From contig KQ965733.1 of NCBI GenBank assembly GCA_001574975.1, positions 809,012 to 873,011 of the forward strand: a stretch of DNA of 64,000 nt. The letters are read 5' to 3'. The position numbers and the translations under genes were made by a program. This DNA is from Gonapodya prolifera JEL478. Taxonomy: Eukaryota > Monoblepharomycota > Monoblepharidomycetes > Monoblepharidales > Gonapodyaceae. The stretch's first letter is position 1. Every line of letters starts with the position of its first letter. The notes below the pieces were generated by a model. That model had not been told where the DNA came from, ran no database searches, and worked only from the letters and a program-made list of their open reading frames with translations. Positions 47,320 through 57,844 of this stretch are shown here, in pieces.

Positions 47320-49519
47320 CAGACTTCTACGACCCGCGCCTTCAAGATCGTCACGTCCGTCTTGGGCCGGTCCGAAGAGTCCGTGGGGACCAACCTTTGG
47401 TGGGTCGGAGGGTAGGTGGGTTGGTGGCATGGGTGGCGTGGGAGGTGGGAGGGGCGAGAACATGCGCAATGCGCGACGACGATCGCTCAGTTCAGTCCCA
47501 CCACCAACGAAACCCCACCCGACCCACGCGCCGCGCCATACAACATACCCGATCTTATTCAGCGTCTTGATCCCCGAAAAGAGCCGGCCGAATATCGTGT
47601 GTTTCCCTGTTCATGTACACACGACCGTTGGGTCGGATTGCGGTGGGTGGTGGCAGCTCGCAGTTGGTGACGGCTGGTGTAACAAGACGTCACGCGCGCT
47701 TACCGTCAAGCCATGGCGTCGGGGCCAATGTCATGAAGAACTAACGAGGTTTGCGTTGGAGGGGCAGACAATAAGTTCACAAAAAACGAACAAGAACCGC
47801 GACGCCAGAGACACGAGACACACCTGCGACCCGTTCGTGTTGGGCCCGCTATTGGCCATCGAGAGGATCCCCGCGCCCGTCTGATTTCGGCATGTGGCAC
47901 GTCGCACACGGCATGGCAGGGTTCGCGGGAACAGGACAGGGGATTGGGGAAGATACCGCCGCGTCAGGTTCGCCATGCGGCACGGTACGTTTCGTGGGAA
48001 CAAGAGAGGGGTACGGAGCGTCAGATTGGGCGGACGGGCGAAAGGTGAAAGGGTAAGCGGACGGGCGACGTACGTGTTTCAGCTCTTTAGAGATCTCGTC
48101 GGGGAAGGTGTCGCTGCGTTGTGGGGGTGGGGGATGCCGAATTGGACATTGGTCTTCAGAAGCCGTGCGCGACGGTGCGCACTTGGGACTCCCGGCCGCG
48201 TCGTGCCCGCTTTCCGTTCCAACTCGAACACCCAACCACACGTGCCCTGTTTCACTACCCGTCCTCACTCTCACTCTGTCCCGCTCCTGCTCGCACTCTC
48301 CGTCTTCACTCTCCGTTCCCCCGCTCCCGCTCCCACTCTTCCCCCCACTGCCGCTCCCGCCCCCCACATCTCACCCCTCACGACCAGCAACTCACCCATA
48401 TATCGACGATCCTCCGCGCCCTGTGGCTGTAGGGTCGCCACCTGAACAATCGCAGGGGGCAGGGCGGGCGATGAGGTGGCGTTGTGAGGTGAAGTGGAGA
48501 GGGGGTGGGGTGGTGGGGTGAGAGGGAAGACAGAGAAGAGAGGGAAGAGAGTGAATGGAGTAAGCAGACGAAACAAAAGTAAAAAGAGAGTCATGAGGGT
48601 CAACAGCACCAACAAAGTACACGGATTCAACAGCGTCAGAGTCCTGCTGACCACACGTAATCCTGGCATGTGGTCCATAGCCCCATATCGCATATCCCAT
48701 TTCTCACACACGCAACATCCGACACCCAACACACAGCACCCAACACCCCACACGCGACATGCGGAACCACCGAACTGCACAACCGCGGAACCGCGGAACC
48801 GCAGAAGACGCAGCGACGCACCTTGAACCATAAAATTGCTAATGACGCGGTGGAACTTTGTGCCATCGTAGTACCCTCGCTTTGCCTGTGTCCGTTCCGT
48901 CCGCGGGGTATCGGCACGGGCATGGCGGATGGGGGATGGGGGATGGATTACATCCGCGTGGTAGAGATGTGAGATGAGACATCACACATGTAACATGAGA
49001 AGTGAGAAATGAGACGCCCGCAGTGGGATGTGGGATGGAGAAACAGAGAACCAAGAAACGTACGAGCTCGTAAAAGTTCTTGCATGATTTGGGGGCGTGG
49101 GACCAGTACTTGTGGAACAAGTGGGGTGTTTGGGGTCAGTAGGACTCCAGAGAGGACAAAAAGACATCTTTTGGGAAAGGGTAAGACCCGTCGTTGCGTC
49201 CAATTGAGTCCAGGTTCAATCGAACGACGAGATTCCTGTTTTGTCAATGCGATTCGGCCCCCGCGAGACGCCCACGGTGTGGCACGAGGTCCATGCGTGC
49301 GCTAGGAGACTCACCAGCTCGCACCCGATGTTTCCCTGTGTGTGGGTGGAGTGATTGGGGTGGTTTGGGAGTGGGAGTGGGGGGTGAAGACGTGCGGGAT
49401 AAGAGGAGTGGAGGGTCAGCGTCCGTGTCCTGCATCGTGAGGCTGGCGAGCATAGAGTGAGATGCACGCACCGCCGTTGTCTCTAGAATGACGTGGGGCT
49501 GCGAAGGCGGGTTTGCCAT
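47320..49519 (-). CDS. PPIL1: PPIL1-type spliceosomal cyclophilin, highly split
   Basis: Peptidyl-prolyl cis-trans isomerase of the PPIL1 group, which joins the spliceosome through SKIP/Prp45. Ten or so small exons rebuild a full ~165-residue single-domain protein. They are MANPPSQPHVILETTA (49519-49472), a 21-nt exon GNIGCEL (49315-49335), YWSHAPKSCKNFYEL, AKRGYYDGTKFHRVISNFMV, GGDPTATGRGGSSIYG and DTFPDEISKELKH. The rest are TGAGILSMANSGPNTNGSQ, FFMTLAPTPWLDG, KHTIFGRLFSGIKTLNKIG and PTDSSDRPKTDVTILKARVV, stop 47320-47322. Active-site residues are kept: the Arg in FHR, Phe in QFFM, Trp in PWLDG and His in KHT. Introns are longer here (up to about 400 nt) than elsewhere in the window and hold CA-rich low complexity. 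The gene looks intact. Confidence 0.9.
48700..48830 (+). repeat. low-complexity CA/ACACCC-rich intronic DNA
   Basis: Imperfect short units such as CACCCAACAC and GGAACCGC repeated several times within a PPIL1 intron. There is no regular period. Confidence 0.6.
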
Positions 49520-49747
49520 TGTGCTGCGGTCGGATCACTCGGGTGGTTGAGAACGAACGACGCACGCACGCAGCACTCGCAGGCGGAAGACGCGGACGAC
49601 GATTGCAGCGGATTCGCACGCACGCGACACGAGAGACGCAGTAGAGGGGATTGCAAGAGAGCAAAGACCTCGAATCAAGACGCTGACGGGGAACAGACGC
49701 ACGCCACCAAATCCCATCACACTTTGCCACACTCGCACACTCCCAGC

Positions 49748-52700
49748 ATGGACGAGAGGGAGCGCAAGGACGTCTTTGCGGCGTATCTGGCGCGCGGGGC
49801 CAGGGGTGCAGGAGCGGCGGCGATGGGGGGAAAGCTGAGTGACACAGGGGAGCGCACCGTCACCGTCACCGCTGGAGATAAGGGCGACGGACTGCCCGAA
49901 CTCCCCGCGCGCAGAGAGAAGGAGGGAGCAGACGCGCAGAGGAAGAGCGTGCGCAGGGATGATGACTCTGGAGCGGGTGCGGGTGCGACGCAGACGCAGC
50001 GGGGGGCAGCAGACTCCCAACCGCCGTCAGCACACAACTCGAACACGCAACCGACACAGCACACGGCAGCAGACTCGCCACCATCCAACGAATTCACCAA
50101 CGACGCGTGGGCGCCCACGCAGTCCCGGACGGCGATATACAGAGACTACGCTGCACACTATGCTGCAAACGCAAACGCTCGCTCGCAGGGCCAGGGCCAG
50201 GGAGGGGGTTCCTTCGCTCGCTCCACCCCACCACCGACCCAACCCAAATCCCAATCCCAGTCGGCCTCTGCCTCTGCATCTGCCTCGTTATCAGCCTCGG
50301 CATCTGCCCTTCCCGCACCTCGCGCATCAGCACCCGTATCGGCTCGCTCGTCAAACCCTTCCCTTCCCCTAAAAGCAGCACCTACTCAGCCCTCGGGGTC
50401 CGTCTCCGCATCCGCGTCGGCCAAATCCCTCCCAGCCTCATTGTCCCTTCCCACCGCCGCAACCACGACGGCGGTCTCGACACAACCACCCTCGCCGACG
50501 TGGAACACCGACTCCCGCGTCCGGATCTACCAGGAATACGCAGACCGCCATCCCTCCCACTCCAACGCATTCACATCATCATCCCGTCCCGGCCCCCCAA
50601 CCGCCACCACCGCCACCACCACAGCCGCCGCAACGCCGTCAATCATCCCATCAACGCCTCTCAACACCCGCTCGAACCGCTCCCACCCCTCCCAGCGCAC
50701 TGCAAATGCGAACGGGGACAGGGACGGGGACGCCGACGAGACGATGCGCACACCCGACATGTCCCCGCAGCTGGGGTTCTCACCCGCGGATACGGCAGAG
50801 ACACCCGCGTCGGAAGTGACGGCCACGACGGCTACGGGGAGTGAGTGTTGTGGGGGGCTCGGGGGGGGGGGCGGGGGGTGGAATGGGAATGGGTGCAATG
50901 GAGCTGGAGCGGGATGGAAAAGGAGGGAGCCGAGGTGATGATGAGTGGAAACGGTAGACCTGGAGCCGAGTCGGTGTCGAGGTGACGCGGGTAGGGGGTG
51001 GGAGCGCAGAAATGGTAGAATGAAGTGCAGCTCATGCGAAGGGCATGTGTCGTGCACATGGCCTTTGAGGCGTTTCATTCCCTCTCCATCCACCCGCTCA
51101 TCATCTAACCTAACTTTCCCCCGTTCTTCCGCCCTTCCCCCCACACTGCCCCCCCCTACCCCCCTCCCCCCTCCCCACAGCCCCAAACGACCTCTCCCTC
51201 TACGTCAAGTACCTCCTCACTGGCACGGGCGCCGAGCACCGGCTTGACTACGCCGCCCTCAGGCGCGAGCTGGACGGCGATGGGGCGTCCTCGGTCGGGA
51301 GGGCCGAGAGCGTTGCTGGGAGCGTTGCGTGGAGCAGTGCCGGTGGGAGCGGGAGGGGCCGGGGTGGTGGTGGGTCCCCGGACCGCGACCGCGGCGACTG
51401 GGAGCGTGAGAGGAGGTGGGACGGGCCGGATGATACGCCGACACCGCGACACACGCCCACGCCCACGCATGGGCAGGGGAATGCGAGGAGGATGTACGCC
51501 GTGCTCGAGACCCCGACGGGTGCGAGTGGCAAGGCGCGGAGAGGGAGTAGCCGTGATCGTGAGCGGGAGCGTGAACGTGAACGTGAACGTGAACAAGAGT
51601 ACGACCAAGAGGACGAGGACGAGGACGCGCGCGGTGAAGTGCCCGTGCCCGTGCCCGCCTCGGCGTCGGTCTCGTTGGGAGGAAGCGGGAAACGCACCGC
51701 TGGAAACGGCAACACCATGACGGACGAAGAAGTCGAGCGCGCGCTGGATAACTGGCGCGAGCGGGAGCGCAGGCGGAGGGAGATGGCGGGCGGTGGTGGT
51801 GGTGGTGGCGGCGGTGGTGGTGTGGAAGTTCGTGACGGCGATGCCAGGGGAAGGGGGCGGAGTAGTCAGGGAGACCTCACGTCCTCCCAGTTGCCCACGA
51901 CGGCGACGGGAACGGCGACGGCGACGGCCACAACGACAGCCGCGCGGTCCTACGACCGATCGCGATCGAGACACTCTTCGGCGCGGTCGGCGGAGCGTGA
52001 GCGGGAACGGGCTCCTGCTCCTGCTCGACGCGTGGCATCGTCAGACCGCACACCGCGCGCATCTTCACCCCCCCTCGCCCCACCTGCCCCACCCGCCGAG
52101 TTGAACCCGGACACCCAATTCCTCCTGACCCGCCTCGCAGCCGCCGAGCGTCACGCCATCACGGCAGACCGCGACGCCGCCGCGCTCCGGCTTGACCTCG
52201 CTGAGGCCCGCGAGCGCGAGCGGCGGCGCGACAGAGAGTCGGAGCGGGCGTGGCGCGAGGTTGGTGAACCTGCTGCAAGGCGGGCTCGGGCCCGCGGTGC
52301 GAATCAGACTGGGGAAGAGGGACCGGGGGGCACCATGAAAGTTCAAGCTGCGGATCGGATCGCGCGCGAGGTTGCGTCAGCGTACGAGGCGCGAATGGCG
52401 GCGATGGGCGAGCGGGTGCGGCTGTTGGAGGCCGAGGTTGGATCGTTGAAGAAGAAGCTCGGGGAGGCGGAGAAGAGGGCCAAGGTGGGCGCCGAGGAGG
52501 CCGCACAGCGGGAGGTGGAGGATGCGAAGCGAAGGGCGGACGAGGCCGAGGACCGGTGGAGGAGGGCAGAGGCGGGGCGGGTCAGAGCGGAGGGGGAGTT
52601 GGAAGCCGAGAGGGAAGAGAAGGAGGTGTTGAAGTTGAGGTTGTTGGAGAGGAAAGGTGGGGATGGGGCGCAAGGTGAGCGAATGAATGTTTGTTGTGAT

Positions 52701-53648
52701 GTCTCCGGCGGAAGTAAAGAAAACGAAAACTTTCGTTGCAAAGCACCACCGTCCGGTCTCACGACTCGCGACCTTATCCGCCGGGACAAAATTGCACACG
52801 GCGCACCAACCCGTCTCCTAACTTCATTTGCATCTCTCCCGCCCGACGCCGCAATCTCGCTCTTGGCCCAAGTGTCTTCCCTCTTGGGAGTTTCCGACCC
52901 CTCGGCGTTCATCTCGGGTGTGCGAGATGTAGCACGGGTGGTTCGGGCGTTGCCCGACGTGCAGCGGTTCGTCAAGGAGGTCGATGACGTGGTGTGGGAG
53001 GATGATGATGCGGATGGGAAGATGCACAAGCTGGTGGAGACGGCGAAGAAGCTGAGGGAGTGGAAAGCGGATGTTAGGAGAGCGAAGAAGCTTGAGGTGG
53101 GTTTATGGATTCATTGGGTGTGATCGGAACGTTTGTGATTGAGCACCAAACGACAGGTTTTCCGCCGTCGCGTGTACCGCCACCTCGGTATTGAACCTCG
53201 CGAATCTGACATCGCCGCCTTGGACGAAATTGACCGATCTCTGTCTGCGCGCCTTGCCAACGGCGGATCCTCGTCGGCCGAGTCGGCGCGCCTTGTTGCC
53301 CACTTCCAGTCGCTCTTCGACGTGCCCAACGAGTCCGGCGTGCAAGCAGCAATGGACCGGCTTTACACGCAAACGTCTGTGTTTGATGCGGCCGTGCGGA
53401 GACTGAGAAGCACGTTGGGGCGTGAGGGGGGAAGCGTCACAGCGGTGGTGGACGAGGCTTGTAGAGTCATCAAGAGCTGGCGCCATATGGAAGCCGCGAT
53501 GGAGAAGGACGACAGATCCGGGATCGAATCTTCGGATGATGAAAAGGATCGGTTTGAAAGTGTGCGGATCAGTGTTGACGGTGCCGACGAGGGGGACGAG
53601 GCTCTTCGAGAGTTGGGCAAGTTGGTGGGAAGAGCACGGCGGACTTAA
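49748..53648 (+). CDS. large Ser/Ala-rich coiled-coil protein, unknown
   Basis: Not recognised. Four exons: 49748 to about 50840, about 51181-52675, about 52736-53096 and about 53159-53648, giving about 1,130 residues. Residues 1-360 are low complexity, with an (SA)n run near 50265-50310. Two short similar motifs, SRTAIYRDYAAHYAANA and SRVRIYQEYADRHPSHS, lie about 120 residues apart. They suggest a repeated peptide-binding element. The middle has an (RE)n run (51560-51595) and a poly-Gly tract. A long coiled coil follows (VRLLEAEVGSLKKKLGEAEK to EEKEVLKLRLLERK). The C-terminal ~280 residues look folded and helical: DVQRFVKEVDDVVWEDD, KLREWKADVRRAKKLE, VFRRRVYRHLGIEPRESDIA and AMDRLYTQTSVFDAAVRRLR. 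A centrosomal or cytoskeletal scaffold is possible but unproven. Confidence 0.65.
50852..50878 (+). repeat. G-rich tract (potential G-quadruplex) in intron
   Basis: Runs of 6, 11 and 6 G separated by one to three other bases, inside the first intron of the coiled-coil gene. Confidence 0.7.
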
Positions 53649-53778
53649 ATGAGCTGCGCGGCTTCTTTTTTGATGACGGGCATTTGAATTCGATTTTGGT
53701 TGTTTTATTTTACGTGGAATCACAATAATAACGTTGCTGTCACCATTCGTCCCACGGTTCTCATTGTGCCATTGAGCG

Positions 53779-54531
53779 ATGACTCCTGCTCCAATCGGAA
53801 TCTTCGTGAAAACTCTCGTACGTCCTTCCATCCATTCGTCTCCCTCTCTTGCTGTGAGCAAAACTGCCTCCATGCTTTCCTTGCTCCAAGTCTGGGACCA
53901 CCGTCACCCTCGAGGTGCTGCCGTATGACAACGTGAAAACCCTCAAGCAAAACCTGTTCGAGAGAGTGGATATCCCAGTCGATGAGCAGCGCCTCATGTT
54001 CGCCGGAAAACAGTTAGCGACAATCTCCTCATGTCCGGTAGGTCATCAACCACTGGGCATTGATAATGGCCTCCTGATTGATCGCTCTGATTCTTCCGAT
54101 GCAAGACTACGCTTTGAGAGAGGGGGCGACGCTGGACCTCGTCCTCCGCTTGATGGGCGGTGGCGAAATTGACGTCACCATCAAGGTGGGTTTGAACTGG
54201 AACAATGACAACGTCCCCTCCCATCTTCACCGGCTCTCCATCGAAAGACACTTACCGGGCGCAAAATTGATCTCAAAGTTCAGCCAGACGATCTTGTGGA
54301 TAAGGTGAAAGCTATACTGGAGAAATGCGAGAAGATCCCATCCGCCACGCAAGTTCTCATTTATGCGGGCAAGCAACTCGAAGATGGAAAGAGTCTATCT
54401 GGTGAGTGTGAGAGAAGCCCAGCCTCCTATGTCAAGACGTTCGACGATCTCTTCTACCAGACTACAACGTTAAGCCAAATGCCACCATCCATTTGGTTCT
54501 GCGCCTCGATGGTGGTAGAATTGCGGCATAG
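53779..54531 (+). CDS. divergent tandem ubiquitin-like protein (two UBL units), one-base frameshift in unit 1
   Basis: Two ubiquitin folds in one gene. Exons are 53779-53817, 53891-54037, 54106-54185, 54248-54401 and 54461-54531. Unit 1 starts MTPAPIGIFVKTL (exon 1), continues SGTTVTLEVLPYDNVKTLKQ and VDEQRLMFAGKQL, and ends DYALREGATLDLVLRLMGG. Unit 2 runs IKTLTGRKIDLKVQPDDLVD, QVLIYAGKQLEDGKSLS, then DYNVKPNATIHLVLRLDGG with a four-residue tail RIAA after the diglycine. AGKQL (ubiquitin K48 region) and LxLxLRLxGG are kept in both units. Identity to ubiquitin looks like roughly half, far below a true polyubiquitin. Exon lengths sum to 491 nt, one short of a multiple of three. The frame slips near 54017-54020, where the ubiquitin fold predicts one more base before GACAAT. 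A non-standard donor at 54033 would also restore the frame. It may be a functional modifier with a sequence error, or a recent pseudogene. Confidence 0.8.
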
Positions 54532-54597
54532 AAAGTCAGAAATAGCAATTTTCCTCGTCGAATTCTTCTTCCGTTTTCCGAAATATGATACATACAC

Positions 54598-57500
54598 CTA
54601 AATCTTACTCGTCTTTTCGAGTCCCACACCGTCTTTGCGATCTACAACCTTTCGCCATTAGAAGTAAGTCAAGAATGTCACCCTGTACGTCACTCACATT
54701 TCGACATGTACCCAATCGTAAAGGCGTAATATTCTGCGGTGTACCTGAGGTACTCATACCGACCAGAGTTGCCGAAATGCCCACTGCCCATTTCAATCAA
54801 ATAGAGCAAGTCGCCTCGACTGCCAGGTCCACCAACCCCAAGCTCCCGCATCTTGGCCACCCATTTGCTGGGCTCCCAATATGCAACTCGAGGATCATTG
54901 ATCCCAGCTTGCACCAAGATATCGGGGAATCGACTCTTGGCATCGACTGGGACATTGTTGTACGGGGAGTAGCTGAGCATGTAGTTGAAGAATTTAATGT
55001 CGTTAGGATTTCCCCACTCCTGTTTCGTTGGAATAAACGAAGCACAATTAGTCTTCCATCCAACGGAATATCGAGTGAAGGCGACGACCCACCTCATACT
55101 CGTTGACGGTGAGGGGAATGGCTGCAAACAATGGTTGTAAAATGTTCGTAACTGTACTACTTAGGCTCACTCACATGCATCCATCATTGTGTTCACCACA
55201 TCCACAAAAGGCACACCAGCGATGGCGAGTCTGAAAAGTTCAGGCCTCATGTTCAGCACTGCACCCATCAACATACCACCGGCGCTGCGACCCTCGATGG
55301 CGAGGATGTCACTGGAAGTGATCTTCTCCTTGATAATATGCTCCGCCGACGCGATAAAATCGACAAAGGTGTTTTTCTTATGGAGGAACCTCCCATTTTC
55401 GTACCACGACTTGCCATTATCACCACCTCCACGGATGTGGCACACGACGCGAGTGAAGCCACGGTCCAAGTACGAGATCACGTCAGAGCGGAACGCCATG
55501 TCCATGCTGATTCCGTAGCTTCCGTAGCCATACAGTAAGCAAGGGTTGGTCCCATCTCTCCGGAAGTTGTCTTTCCGATACACAACCGAAATGGGAACCG
55601 TGTCTTGCACCGGGGTTTTAACAAATACTTTGTCGTCTGGGTTGTGCTCAGGATCGGGGAGAGTTGCAGGATCGACGGGTGCAGAGAGACGGAGGACACC
55701 ATAAAGAGTTGGGTCGTAGTTGGGTACAGGTGTCCGCTTGAGTACAACGTCTGAATGACTTTCAATATTGTGGAGGTAAACGGTGCGGGGCGTCACCGGA
55801 GAAGAATAAGCAAATCGAATGCTCGATGATGCGTAAATTTGGTTTGAGCCCTAACCGTGGAGTCAACTCATAGAAGTGTACTCCACCAGATGTTCTTCAC
55901 TCACGGACAAAGGTTGTATCGCATATACTTCCTCCTCAAACTGGAGGCGGTATGATTTGGAAGTGTCGATCGCACCGGTTGCAGCATTCGGGTAGTGAAT
56001 GTGAATCTTGGTCAGGCCGTCGTTCTTCTCGTATACTGGAGGAAAGATGAGGCAATCGAAAAATTGAAAGCTGACGGTGCCACACGTACCAGCGAGAAAA
56101 TTTTGAAAAGGTTCCACCCCAATGAGATGGGTGTACGGATCATACGGCGCAATTTCTTTCCAGTTTTCCCGTCCGGTGGCATCAATGGGACACCAACAAA
56201 TTCGATTCTGCAACAAATCATGACTTCAAGATTGTTGACCAAGCAAGCAAAGACCCATACTCACGTTGATGTGCTCTCTTCCGTCATTAGTCAGAACAAT
56301 GAAGCCGTCGCCAAAATGCTCAACGTCATATTTCAACTCGTGAATTCGAGGTTGGAAAACTTGGAGACCTGTCCACCGAAAGAAATCAAAAACAAACTTA
56401 GTGCATCTTCCCCTGGGAGCTATTTTCTCGTATCTTACTTGCTGTGGGATCTTTTGAGTCAATGAACCGGATCTCATTCGTCAGGCCGGATTCCAGTTGG
56501 ACGAAGATGAACCTCTTTGAGTTTGAAGTGGTGAGATCCACTCGGAACCTGTTGCAACTAGTTAATGACACGATTCGTCACTTCAACATATAATCACAGG
56601 CGCACTTTTCGTCCGTCTCCTCGTAAAGCATCACATCCTCTTCTTCTGCCGCACCCATGATGTGTTTGAATATGCGGTATGGTCGTTGTGAATCATCGTA
56701 CTTTGTGTAGTAAACAGATTTAGAGTCGTGGCTCCAAGTGACGCCAGAATCCACCTAAAGGGGTGACCGTTAGTGACGACAATTGCTATGAGCAGCTCAG
56801 TGACATGACGGACTTGCCGCAAGACATCAGGGAGGTCTTTCCCCGTTGATAGGTCCCTGAAATAAACATCGTAGTACTCATTTCCGGAAGTGTCAAGCGC
56901 GTAAGCTAAAATCTGAGCAGAAATGGTGAGAGGGGTGCTCAACTCTGTCACAGTTTACGTGTTACCTTGTTTGTCGGTTCGGGGGTGAACGCGCCGAGCT
57001 CCAAATATTTGTGCTCAAATAAGTTGAGATCTAGAACGATTTCCTCGGGGTGCCGAGACCCATTCACATCTCGCAGGTCATCCACCAGACGGTCAGTGTC
57101 CGCAACTCTGCGGCACCATATCGGATACTGTTTGCCCTTTTCCGTTCGCTTGTAGTACAAGTACGAGCCCTTCACGAGCGGTACGTCGGTGTCATCTTCT
57201 TGAATTCTGGACAGGAACTCGTTGTACTAGAATGGTTCAATGTTAACTGCGAGAAGAAATATTTCACCGAAAGAGCCCCACCAGAGTCTCTTTGAGCTCC
57301 GCGTACGGTGCCATCTTACCGCGGGCGTAGTTGTTCTCACTCGTTAGATGGTCAACGATATCAGCACGTTTCTAAGTGAGCAACGGAATAAGAACATCGT
57401 CACAAAGATCAACAAACAACCACCATTCAAACGTACGGTTCCTTTTGCATCATCTCTGAGCCATTGGTAAGGATCTGGAAATTCCCTTTCATGAAACTTG

Positions 57501-57748
57501 TGGACGTAGTCCACCTACACGGCATTCGTTCAACATTGAGCCATTTTCACATGAAGAGAGCGTCTCACCTTCTTTGCGAGAGGTGGGGTTGGAGCTGACA
57601 TGTTGAAACTGACGGAAGAAGTGGAGAATTGATGATAGAACGGGGAGATCGAATGTCCAACAGAGATGGTTGTGTGGATGGGAGAGATGCGATTATTTCG
57701 GCAGAGAGTACGAAAGATCGACTTTGAGGCGTGAGAGCCAGTCAGCAT
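54598..57748 (-). CDS. oligopeptidase B-type prolyl oligopeptidase family (S9A)
   Basis: Serine peptidase with an N-terminal beta-propeller and C-terminal alpha/beta hydrolase domain, cleaving short peptides after basic residues. Starts: ATG 57748 gives an Arg/Ser-rich presequence (SIFRTLCRNNRISPIH, FYHQFSTSS) before MSAPTPPLAKK; ATG 57601 omits it. Propeller blocks include FPDPYQWLRDD, GSYLYYKRTEKGKQYPIWCR, VDSGVTWSHDSKSVYYTKYD and GLTNEIRFIDSKD. Hydrolase blocks are NPCLLYGYGSYGISMDMAFR, DRGFTRVVCHIRGGGDNGKS, AIEGRSAGGMLMGAVLN (catalytic Ser) and PDILVQAGINDPRVAYWEPS (Asp region). GDLLYLIEMGSGHFGNSGRY (catalytic His) follows. Reading through gives an end at SKCE (54690). Using the consensus donor GTGAGTGA there and the acceptor near 54640 gives a C terminus ending TSKI at 54598. 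About ten introns are used. Confidence 0.9.
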
Positions 57749-57844
57749 TCAACACACTGAAAGGTTTCCAATCAATTGAAGTTGAGTTTCGGGAGCCGAA
57801 GTGGACTACAGCTGCGGTCATCTTCACTCAACACTGAACCTCCA
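57749..57844. promoter_or_regulatory. very short divergent upstream region, oligopeptidase B / AOS1
   Basis: Only 96 bp between the long-form start of oligopeptidase B and the AOS1 start (243 bp to the short-form start). Confidence 0.4.

Noticed and set aside
48700-48830. CRISPR-like or satellite array
   Set aside because: The units are irregular and short, with no constant spacer length; it is ordinary intronic low complexity.
51156-51974. 272-codon minus-strand frame
   Set aside because: It is opposite the coiled-coil gene's second exon, with composition-driven Arg/Thr/Pro runs.
53779-54531. canonical polyubiquitin gene
   Set aside because: The units differ from each other and from ubiquitin at many core positions, and they contain four introns.
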